Origin: Gonatopus flavifemur | Lineage: Eukaryota > Arthropoda > Insecta > Hymenoptera > Dryinidae | Direction: 5' to 3' | Length of the DNA stretch: 64,000 nt | NCBI GenBank assembly: GCA_018340375.1 | Contig: JAFFJZ010000007.1 | Location: forward strand, 5,580,001-5,644,000 | In this document: positions 56,128 to 64,000 of the stretch, piece by piece | Layout of the letters: the number at the start of each line of letters is the position of its first letter | Position numbering within the stretch: the stretch's first letter is position 1 | The notes under the pieces: generated by a model | What the model saw: the letters and a program-made list of their open reading frames with translations, nothing else | Told to the model about the DNA's origin: nothing | The model's database searches: none | Made by a program: the position numbers and the translations under genes

Positions 56128-57411
56128 TTAGGTGTTGGAATTAATTCGTGGCGCTATACAAAAGCTGACGTAGGCAGTACAGTATTCCGTTGTCACCTAC
56201 AATGATCTATTCACCGTAAAACAGCTATCATGGGACGTCATTTGTGTTACATAATTTTTTTTTGAATCGTCAATAACAACACTTCATAACTTATTGAACA
56301 TGTCAAAATTTATACCAAATAAAATGTTCTTGCGGGGAGTCTTACTTCATTACTTCAATATGAACAAGAGTGCTGCTGAAGCCCATCGTATCTTAGTGGA
56401 AGTGTGTGGTGAACATGGTCTAGCTGAGCTAACGTGTCGGAAGTGGTTTGCATGTTTCAAAGCTGGTGATTTTGACTTGGATGATGAAGAGCGACCTGGC
56501 CAGCCGAAAAAATTCGAACATACTGATTTGGAGACCTTTCTCATTGAAGACTCATGTCAAACCCTTCAAGAATTGTCGACATTATTGGGAGTCAACTTAT
56601 CAACGGTAGGAAAACGTCTGAGAAGTTTGGGCATGGTCCAGAAGGAAGGACGTTGGATCCCATATGAATTGAAACCAAGGGACATTGAGAGGCGTTTTTC
56701 GATGTGTGAACTGCTGCTTCGACGGCAGAACAGAAAAGGTTTCTCGCATAAAATTGCCACTGGCGATGAGTAATGGATCCATTACGACAATCCGAAGCTG
56801 AGAAATTCATGAGTCTAGCCCGGCTAACCATCACAATCAGTAGCAAAGCCGAGTATCCATGGGTTTGAGCTCCTGCTCTGTATTTGGTGGGATCAGATTG
56901 GTGTGATTTATTATGAAGTGTTCACACCGAATGGAACCGTACCTGGGGATCGTTACCGACTACAATTGATGCGCTCAAGCCGTGCAGGGAAAAGAAAACG
57001 ACCGGAATACTTCGAAAGACGCGACAAAGTCATTTTGCTGCACCACAATGCTCGTCCGCACGTCCCAAAACTGGTGAAAACATACCTCGAAACACTTAGT
57101 GGGAAGTTCTACCTCACCCGTCGTATTCTCCAGATATTGCGCCATCTGATTACCATTTGTTCCGTCCGATCGCTCGTAGCTTGTCTGAGCAGAAATTCAC
57201 TTCTCACGAAGATTGCCAAGAATGGGTCGATTCGTGGATCGCATCCAAAGATGATGCGTTCTTCCGACACAGTATCCATTCATTGCCCGGAAGATGGTCG
57301 AAAGTAGTCGACAGCGATGGACAATACTTTGTTCAATGTATTCTTTGATTCTCATTCGGAGTAAATCATTTTCTCCATAAAAAAACGCTACAAATTGATT
57401 CCAATTCCTAA
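56128..57411 (+). mobile_element. Mariner 3, inserted in LINE 3
   Basis: 1284 bp between TA (56126-56127) and TA (57412-57413). Ends TTAGGTGTTGGAATTAATTC and, inverted, GATTCCAATTCCTAA. It is oriented opposite to the LINE. Confidence 0.9.
56300..57348 (+). pseudogene. Mariner 3 transposase
   Basis: ATG 56300 (MSKFIPNKMFLRGVLLHYFN), TCRKWFACFKAGDFDLDDEE, STVGKRLRSLGMV, WIPYELKPRDIERR and IATGDE followed by TAA (first Asp kept). After frame changes come YYEVFTPNGTVPGDRY and ILLHHNARPHV, where the second catalytic Asp of HDNARPH is His, then further shifts and the C-terminus FTSHEDCQEWVDSWIASKDD ... FFRHSIHSLPGRW. Related to mariner 1 (same N-terminal wording) and inactive. Confidence 0.85.
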
Positions 57412-57567
57412 TATTTTCTCATAATTTTGTCTCTTTTGATTACATAGATTTTTATACAGTTTCTCACAAGCTATGTATTGATCTTTAACGTTTCCCACAG
57501 AATTTGTTTTATGACATAGTTCCAATAATGCAGTTGAATCTCCCTTTATTTGTGAACATTCTTACTC

Positions 57568-57680
57568 TTACCACGGATAAAAATTCTCCCAGGGTGTTTT
57601 GCTGGACTCAATTATACTTATGGAGGGAGCCGTTATAAGGAATGGGTTTGAGGAAACTGAGAGTGAGACCCGCGTATGTA
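57568..57680 (-). pseudogene. LINE 3 endonuclease end and linker start
   Basis: VSLSVSSNPFLITAPSISII follows the position of the SDHFPV block in LINE 2 and leads, through two stops, to ECSQIKGDSTALLELCHKTN and KDQYIACEKLYKNLCNQ (to 57412). It is cut at its 5' side by mariner 4. Confidence 0.55.
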
Positions 57681-58974
57681 CGAGGGTGGATTGATAAGTT
57701 TCCGGCCTGACCAAGAAAAACAACGTTTTTAAGAATTTTTTTTTTTTTATTTTCCAACATAATCTCCTCCAAGGCTGATACATTTTTCATAGCGGTGTTC
57801 TAGTCTAGTAATGCCATCTCTATAGACTGATTCGTCAAGATCCTCAAAATACCCATTTACAGCTTCGATTACTTCTTCATTGTCCGCAAATCTCTTACCG
57901 CCAAGCCATTTTTTGAGGTTAGGAAACAGATAATAGTCACTCGGGGCTAGGTCTGGAGAGTAGGGAGGGTGCGGCATTAATTCAAACTTCAGATCGTTGA
58001 TTTTAGCCATCGCAACGATTGACGTGTGCGCTGGTGCGTTATCGTGATGAAACAAGATTTTTTTCTTCGCCAGATGAGGTCGTTTAATTTTCACTTCGTG
58101 GCTCAAACGTTGCAATAAGTCTGCGTAGTATTGACCAGTGATAGTTTTACCCTTTTCAAGGTAATCAATGTATATAATACCTCTTGCATCCCAAAAAACA
58201 GTAGCCATAACCTTGTTCGCCGAAAAAATTGTTTTTGCCTTCTTTGGAGTTGGTTCCCCTGGTCCAATCCACTGTTTAGACTGTTCTTTGGTTTCAGGAT
58301 AGTAGTGGTGGACCCAAGTTTCGTCAACGGTTACGAATCGACGCAAAAAGTCGCTTGGATTACGCTTATACAACGCCAAATTGGCGGTAGAAATGTTCTT
58401 TCGAATCAATTTTTGGTCGACTGTTAGCAAACGCGGCACCCATCTTGCACAGAGCATTTCCATATACAAATGTTGGTGCAAAATATTTTGTACACGTTCA
58501 TATGACATCTTACAGGTCTCAGCTATCTCACGAACTTTTAATCTGCGATCTTTCAGCACTATTTGATGGATTTTTTCGATCATATCTGGAGTTGTGACCT
58601 CAATGGGGTGTCCTGAGCGAGGCTCATCAGAGGTGCTCACACGACCCTTTTTAAACTCGGAAACCCACTGCTTAACGGTTGAATATGATGGGGAGGATGT
58701 CCCCAGTGTTGAGTCCATCTCTTCTTTAATTTCCTTCGGCGTTAACCCCTTCAAATAAAAGTATTTGATGACAGCACGATTTTCCAGCTTTTCCATTTTT
58801 ACGAAAAACACAGAGGCGTCTTGGTCAGCGTGCTCTCAAAACTAAACTAACATGGCGATCGGACTGAAACTATAGCTACAAGCTATCTAAGGATGGTACT
58901 ATAGAACGCCACCTCAAGGTAGGCCTAGTGGCGCCATCTCTTGGTCAGGCCGGAAACTTATCAATCCACCCTCG
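57681..58974 (-). mobile_element. Mariner 4, apparently intact
   Basis: 1294 bp between TA (57679-57680) and TA (58975-58976). The terminal inverted repeats are identical over about 35 bp (CGAGGGTGGATTGATAAGTT at each end). It carries one uninterrupted transposase gene. No internal damage is seen, unlike every other autonomous element here. Confidence 0.95.
57747..58796 (-). CDS. Mariner transposase, irritans-type, intact
   Basis: 349 codons from ATG 58796 (MEKLENRAVIKYFYLKGLTP); the frame opens slightly upstream but with no earlier ATG. The N-terminal half has two helix-turn-helix regions (PKEIKEEMDS...STVKQWVSEFKKG; LKVREIAETCKMSYERVQNI) that would bind the terminal repeats. The linker has WVPRLLTVDQK. 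The catalytic DD34D core is complete: TVDETWVHHYYPE, LFHHDNAPAHTS and PYSPDLAPSDYYLFPNLKKW. The C-terminus DGITRLEHRYEKCISLGGDY is normal. It would catalyse cut-and-paste transposition into TA sites in the nucleus. No stop or frameshift; length matches the family. Whether it is expressed cannot be seen. Confidence 0.93.
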   Translation of the reverse strand: MEKLENRAVIKYFYLKGLTPKEIKEEMDSTLGTSSPSYSTVKQWVSEFKKGRVSTSDEPRSGHPIEVTTPDMIEKIHQIVLKDRRLKVREIAETCKMSYERVQNILHQHLYMEMLCARWVPRLLTVDQKLIRKNISTANLALYKRNPSDFLRRFVTVDETWVHHYYPETKEQSKQWIGPGEPTPKKAKTIFSANKVMATVFWDARGIIYIDYLEKGKTITGQYYADLLQRLSHEVKIKRPHLAKKKILFHHDNAPAHTSIVAMAKINDLKFELMPHPPYSPDLAPSDYYLFPNLKKWLGGKRFADNEEVIEAVNGYFEDLDESVYRDGITRLEHRYEKCISLGGDYVGK

Positions 58975-58976
58975 TA

Positions 58977-59462
58977 GAACAATGATATCTATACATATAT
59001 ATATTTCTCGATTTTGGTCGCGAAGAAAATGGTACAAAAAAAAATAACATAATATAATATAAGAGTAGCTTCTTACCACTAGTGGTTTACGTGTATATAG
59101 TGTGTATGAGTGTCGTGAGTGTGGGTGTGTCGTCTCGTCTTTTCGGCTGGCCGGGCCTAATAGCTGTTCTGCGGGGTCGCCGTGGAGGTACGGGCGGCCG
59201 CGAGGAGGTCCTTGGTCCAATGACTCGCAGAGCGTATTTCTGATGCCACGTGGTACTTGGTCGAAGAGTGAACTTCACTTTACTTATACTTTGATGGCCT
59301 CGTAGGGCGTGTGGATAATGGTGCTATCGAATAGCTAATCTGTCGAGTACCGGTAACGAACTGTCCTTTCCCGCCTGGACTCATCACTAGCCTCGCCGCT
59401 GCTGCCCCCTCTACCTCCTCGTCGGTGCCCCCTTCTACTCTCTTCGTAACGCTCACGTTACA
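58977..59462. other. GC-richer unassigned block, possible solo LTR
   Basis: On the minus strand it starts TGTAACGTGAGCGTTACG (59463 side). GC content is higher than the neighbours, with a CGGCCGGG-like patch. It lies between LINE 3/mariner 4 and LINE 4. An LTR is possible from the TGTAAC start, but the CA end and target duplication were not found. Frames on either strand have no motif. Confidence 0.25.
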
Positions 59463-59990
59463 CCGTATTTTGAATAGTTGTGAATTTTTCCTCCAATTCC
59501 TCCAATTCAGTGTTTCCAAAATCACATCAGATTTCCTCCGACCACTGCACTTTGTTCGTAGATGAATCTGTCTTATCATTTCTCCAGCAAAGTCGCACGT
59601 TGTTCGTTGTTGTATTTGTGGAACAGGGAATAGGGTGTTCCATCTTTAGTGTAAGCATAGTTGGAAAATGGTCAGACAGAGAAATATGTTGTAAGACCTG
59701 TAATGTACTTTTTCGCGTTGATGAATTTCTGATAGATCGAGAATGATTGTTCGACGTTCAAGATTATTGCAAGGAGTTGTTCCTTCCTATCATAGACCAC
59801 ACGTACCACGTCCCTGGAAGATCGGTGAGGAAATCAACCCGAATGAGAAGTCGAAAGGACTTATATTTAATTGTCGAGAGACATTGTGGTGTTTAGCTAG
59901 GATGTAATCGAAATGAGCACTCTTACTTATGTTGGAGGAAAAATTATATTCAATCCCTTATGGACTACAAATTTTTTTTTAAATTCTCCT
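59463..59990 (-). pseudogene. LINE 4 endonuclease end and linker
   Basis: SKSAHFDYILAKHHN near 59935, then stops, then HISLSDHFPTMLTLKMEHP (about 59690; the SDHFP block closes the endonuclease fold), CSTNTTTNNVRLCWRNDKTD and, after one stop, NTELEELEEKFTTIQNTV, ending at 59463. RT does not follow. Confidence 0.65.
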
Positions 59991-59999
59991 TCCTCGAGC

Positions 60000-61745
60000 G
60001 ATGGCGATTTATGCGTCAACGCCTGAAACACGTAATAAAACAAAATATGTTTTTTTAGAAAAAGTTCCTAACACGACATTCAAGTAAGCGTGAGTTGACT
60101 TATAAAATGTAGTCGCGGAATCTGAACCACATCTCTTGTCTCACGTAGACCTCCCGAGACACAACTCGCAATAAGCGTGGTGTGGGTTGATCTAGTTGAG
60201 AATATGGAATGATTGAGAAATTCGTGAAGTACTCTATACGTCGATGTCGCAATGACAGGGAGTCAAGAGTATTCGCTGTAAAAGAAAAGGACTATCAGGT
60301 TTTCACTCCTCTTAAAGGAGGGGTAAGGGTTTCGGCGTAAAAAAAACACTTTTTTTGTGATCTTTTATCTCAAATATCGATTGAGCAATTTTTTTCAAAC
60401 CTTCCATACATTATTTAGCATAGTTTTGACTATTTTCTGTAAATTCTCCATGCAAAAATATTAAACCATTAGCCCGTGACAGAGCTCTACCCAGGACGTC
60501 TTGAAAAAAAAAACAATTTGCGGTGTTCACTGTAACTCGGCCGGAAATTATCTGGAAATGAAAAACCATAAAGATTTGGTCAAATTATAATCGAATCTTC
60601 CTCACAATGTTCTCTGATTATTCTTTTTTTAATTTTACAATTTTTGGCGGTCATCTAAAGTGTGAACCGTTATTTTCGACTAAAATTTCCGCTATTTTGT
60701 GGGTGGGAAACACCCTTAATGTGAGGAAAAAAATTTTCACTAAACGTAGGGGGGGGGGGTATTTCATATGAAGAAAATGTGTACAAAGTTCGAAATGAAT
60801 CGGTCGAGTAGTTTTCAAATGGCAGTGAACACCGCAAATTGTTTTTCTTTCAAGACGTCCTGGGGGAAGCTCTGTCACAGGCTAATGGTTCAATATTTTT
60901 GCATGGAAAATTCACAAAACATAGTCAAAACTGTGCTCAATAATGTATAGGAGGTTTGAATAAAATTGCTCAATCGATATTTGAGATGAAAAATCACAAG
61001 AAAGGTGTTTTTTTAACGCTGAAACCATCACCCTCCCCCCCCCCCCTTAATTTAGTATTTGATCAAGTCGAAGCGAGAATTGAATACACAAGAAATCAAT
61101 CGAGATGTGATTCAGTTCTCCTTTTGTCACATTCGACCCCTTATTATAATGTTGGAAGTTTATTATGAATCATGTGCGAATCAAGCACCTGTTGGATTTG
61201 TTGATAAGTTTTTGTATCGAATGATTCAATCAAACAGATCACTCGCATAAATTAATCGAAAACACCGTGTGTTATCATTGGCTTCGTGTATCTCGATATC
61301 TCAGTTCGAATTTGAATCAATCTATGATTTGATTTCCATTTTACTGCGAGAAGGTTTGATTATATCTATATTGGCCCTTTAAACTTCTTTTGTTTGTAAA
61401 TGATTATTTTGACGCGTTTTTTTCTTCTCTCTGGAATCCGTCTATTGCATTCATACATGATTCGTTTTCCTTCCCGTAGTTCCGTCGATCAAACTCTCTT
61501 ATGTCATCGCCGCATACATTCGATGAGTGTCCGTGTGTGGTTCAACACATGTGATGTCCGTGTGTACTTCATGTTGACGTTTTTTCTACATAGGTTTGAT
61601 CGACAAAATTTCGTACCGACTTTCGCTTCCGATACTTTGATTTTGACTCAGAAAATTTAACTTTACGTATACTCATTGACTATCGCGTGGCGTTGTAACC
61701 GTACGAATATCTTATCATATTCGTACCGTTACAGACCAAAAAGTC
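60000..61745. other. DNA separating the two parts of LINE 4
   Basis: No gene recognised. It contains the foldback 60318-61048 and a small hairpin at 61694-61733 (TGTAACCGTACGAATAT / ATATTCGTACCGTTACA). Confidence 0.4.
60318..61048. repeat. Foldback, arms about 220 bp, with poly-G/poly-C tracts
   Basis: 60318-60533 and 60822-61048 mirror each other with small indels (GAGCAATTTTTTTCAAACCT against AGGTTTGAATAAAATTGCTC; CCAGGACGTCTTGAAA against TTTCAAGACGTCCTGG). The loop is about 290 bp and contains a G-run near 60750; a C-run near 61035 closes the right arm. Confidence 0.8.
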
Positions 61746-61749
61746 TTGA

Positions 61750-62430
61750 ATTAATTCTAGACTCCACCAACTTGCCCACGTTAAATCGATCGCCGGCCGA
61801 GCTACAATAGGTATACTTCGCAGGGCTATCACTAATGGTTCCACCGTTTATCAATGGAACCGTTACTATTCATAAACTTTCTGAGAAGTCTACCTTTAGG
61901 AGATGTATTTTCATATAAGAATTCGTTCACATTGTAGGGATTATTATGTTCAAATATCTGCTCAGTTATCTCTTCATAGTCTCCAATTCGAGCATTAAAA
62001 TCTCCACCGATAATAACATGTCAATGACCGTATTTCAGTAGTACTGAGTTTGGAAATTCTTGAATTCATTCTAATAATAATTTCATGTCTCTATTTGGTC
62101 GGAAATACGCGTAACCTATTATTACATTCCGCGTGTCCATGTTGACTATTGTGAAACACCAACTATCTGAAGAATCTTTCGAACTTACTCTCAAATGTTT
62201 TTCAAATTTACACAGTAGACCTCCACTAGCTCAGCCTTTGCTCTTTTCTCCCACCGCTTGTATTGATATGCGCTCTCAATCTTCGGCGTTCCGCATTGAT
62301 GAAATTGGATCAACGAGCCAGATTCCGGAGCAATGGACAATATCAGCTTGGAGGTCTTCAATCGAATTTGAAAGATTTTTGAAGCATCGTATGTTCCAAA
62401 AGATGACTCTTGCTAGTTCTTTGCATTTGT
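61750..62430 (-). pseudogene. LINE 4 endonuclease
   Basis: GGLLCKFEKHLRVSSKDSSD (about 62225), NVIIGYAYFRPNRDMK, HVIIGGDFNARIGDYEEI (about 62020), NEFLYENTSPKGRLLRKFMN and, after a frame change, GTISDSPAKYTYCSSAGD (about 61840). Several stops. Homologous to the same blocks in LINEs 1 and 2. Confidence 0.7.
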
Positions 62431-62439
62431 AATTCGTGA

Positions 62440-63687
62440 TTGATATTCAGTTTGTTTCGGTTTATTGAATTCGCATGGACTAAGATCATTCGCATCTCCA
62501 TCGAGCCCCATCCATTTCCCTTCCAGTCATAATTTTCTGCCTATTACCCTAGCCGTTTTACCTTCTAATCTTTTTTCATGGGCAAGTTTTTTCAGTTCTT
62601 CATCTTCTGCACTTCCTGTTTTGAATAGTCTCGTTCGATGAATATTTTTGTTGTTCCCAAGTTGAGTCTTTCAGGTTTTGGAATGTTTTGTTCATCCTCA
62701 ATTCTTTACATCTCGACTTTGGTTATGCTCACATTTTGGTTGGAATTTATTATTCCATTTATTCCGCCGTGGAGTTGAAATTTTTGAGCTGAAACCTGAT
62801 ATACCTTTTCTATCGAATAAGCAGTCGGTTTTATCGAGACCTTTTATTATTATGTTCTTCCGTCTATCTGTTTCATCTTGAGCTTCGATCCATTTTTCCA
62901 TTTCTTTTACTATGTCGTAGATGGCACTGTCAGTTGGAAAAACTTCATGTTCTTGTTTTTGTTCAATCGCATCAATTCATTTCGACATTTCATTGAATTT
63001 ATAATGCCAGCCAGTGTTGAGTACATCCAAGTCCTTCCGTAGATTGATTAAGTCAGTATCATTCTCATTTCGGAGTTCCTTCATTTGAGTTTCCTAATTA
63101 TCAAGCCTTTCCGAGTTTTCTTTTCTTAGAGTGATAATCCCACCTGATCATGTTTTCAATAGAGCATTGCTCAAATTTCCGCTGTTTTGATGAGAGTTTT
63201 GAGCTTCAGTGTCGCTTCCACTGTTATAACGATTCTTTCTTTCAGACTCATTCGGAGAACCGTGTTTTTGTGTTGGATCGTCGCGTGATGATATACAAGT
63301 TGATAAATCCAAGTTACTTTCCTTCGAAGGGTTTGATGAATTTTCCATTGCAGATTCTTCAAATTCGTCTGCACTTATCCTTCCTCTTCCCCGAAGAAAA
63401 TCGTATAACGTACCGTCCGAGCCGGATCTGCTTCTGGTAAACGAAGGGGCTTCAACTGACCTACCTTTCTTCCTTATCTTCTCTGTTGCGTATGGAATAT
63501 CCTTCTTATCTATTGGTGAATTGGTATCACCGTCACAGCTGCTGTCGGTAATTGAAATTTCGGAAGATCGAGGATCAATAAACTCTGAATTCCCGTTAAT
63601 CAGTGTAGGTTCGCTGTTGTAGTCACTTTTCAATGTTGCTAACTCAATATTTACTTTCAGCTGCGAATGCGCACTAGAATTAAACAT
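62440..63687 (-). pseudogene. LINE 4 ORF1
   Basis: ATG 63687 (MFNSSAHSQLKVNIELATLK). The first 180 residues are Ser/Asp/Glu-rich and probably disordered (FLRGRGRISADEFEESAMEN). After a frame change a coiled-coil-like segment (LRNENDTDLINLRKDLDVLN), EKWIEAQDETDRRKNIIIKG (the RRM-like entry block of LINE ORF1), and later KKLAHEKRLEGKTARVIGRK. Stops near 63090, 62980 and 62700 break it. Confidence 0.65.
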
Positions 63688-63699
63688 ATTCACACTTGC

Positions 63700-64000
63700 C
63701 CAATATCAAGCCAATTCTGCTTCTCCACTGAACGTAGATTTATGCACTTTTCAAAACTGTGTATTCACCAGGAACCGGTTGCTGGTGTGTTTAAGAGCAT
63801 TTTTGCACTGTGGATATAATTTTTTCGAACACCAACTCAGATGATTTATGAGAAACTTATGAAGCAGATTTTCCTCCGTGGGATGTAATACAAGAACGCC
63901 ACGTGACCCCTCCCCCCATTTGGATTTGAATTTGAATTGATGAAGTTTAAGTGGTTTCTTTCAAGTTGAATCAATTATTATTCAGTTTAAATTGATTCTC
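63700..64000. other. 5' flank of LINE 4
   Basis: Possibly LINE 5' UTR; no feature identified. Confidence 0.3.

Larger units (their letters stand above)
53498..57680 (-). mobile_element. LINE 3, cut by mariners 2, 3 and 4
   Basis: Minus-strand LINE of the same group as LINEs 1, 2 and 4. Segments are 57680-57412 (end of endonuclease and linker), 56127-55967 (linker, FWEAANEFRTKLREK) and 54706-53498 (RT). Mariner 3 separates the first two and mariner 2 the last two. Across mariner 3 the LINE reads on without a frame change (NQKRQNYEKI then SLENFSKAHDARF). Both ends are truncated. Confidence 0.85.
59463..63687 (-). mobile_element. LINE 4, split by about 1.75 kb
   Basis: Minus strand: ORF1 from 63687, endonuclease 62430-61750, then unrelated DNA, then the endonuclease end and linker at about 59990-59463. 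RT is absent. The endonuclease wording GGDFNARIGDYEEI, SDSPAKYTYCSSAGD and SLSDHFPTMLTL places it with LINEs 1-3. Whether the two parts come from one copy is likely but not proven. Confidence 0.7.

Overview
This window looks like an AT-rich insect (at least arthropod) nuclear genome segment. The evidence is the company it keeps: several mariner subfamilies, a piggyBac-like transposase, BEL/Pao and DIRS-like retroelement remains, endonuclease-type LINEs, many TA-flanked and hAT-type MITEs, and two spliceable exons resembling the N-terminus of an insect ionotropic receptor (IR). No bacterial-style gene organisation, rRNA or CRISPR array is present. I cannot name the species.

Layout. 0-4.7 kb: possible IR gene fragment (533-920, +), then non-coding DNA with small foldbacks. 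4.7-6.7 kb: a TA-flanked MITE, then a 1.36-kb palindrome inside CATATATG-rich DNA. 7.3-14.7 kb: two related LINEs on the minus strand. One is internally deleted and carries a MITE in ORF1; the other keeps ORF1, endonuclease, RT and a Cys/His C-terminus but is broken. 15-18.7 kb: little recognisable. 18.7-23.5 kb: a mariner 3' remnant fused to a BEL/Pao integrase tail and 3' LTR start, then an unnamed zinc-finger transposase-like gene with two plausible introns. 23.7-29.6 kb: a piggyBac-like element whose transposase is split in codon register by a 3.3-kb repeat-rich element ending CCCTGGTTAAA, which itself holds a 65-bp tandem array, duplicated termini and a nested MITE. 29.6-42 kb: foldbacks (one containing a tRNA-like promoter), a near-perfect 282-bp hairpin, a hAT MITE nested in a palindromic TA element, a second transposase-like pseudogene, and a complete but dead mariner. 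42.7-46.5 kb: a 3.7-kb hAT-ended element with no recognised transposase, holding a 1.64-kb foldback and two further MITEs. 49.4-53.4 kb: a DIRS-like fragment with an apparent gag intron, and a third transposase-like pseudogene. 53.5-59 kb: a LINE cut by three mariners at three sites, the last (57681-58974) with matching terminal repeats and an uninterrupted 349-aa transposase. 59.4-63.7 kb: a fourth LINE copy, split by about 1.75 kb containing another foldback.

The window is best read as a nested transposon graveyard. Relative ages can be read from the nesting: LINEs are older than mariners 2 and 3, and the intact irritans-type mariner is the youngest autonomous element. The least ordinary items are the CCCTGGTTAAA element family, the CAC(T/G)G-ended MITE set with 2-bp target duplications that are not always TA, the palindrome-within-hAT element, and the intron in the DIRS-like gag.
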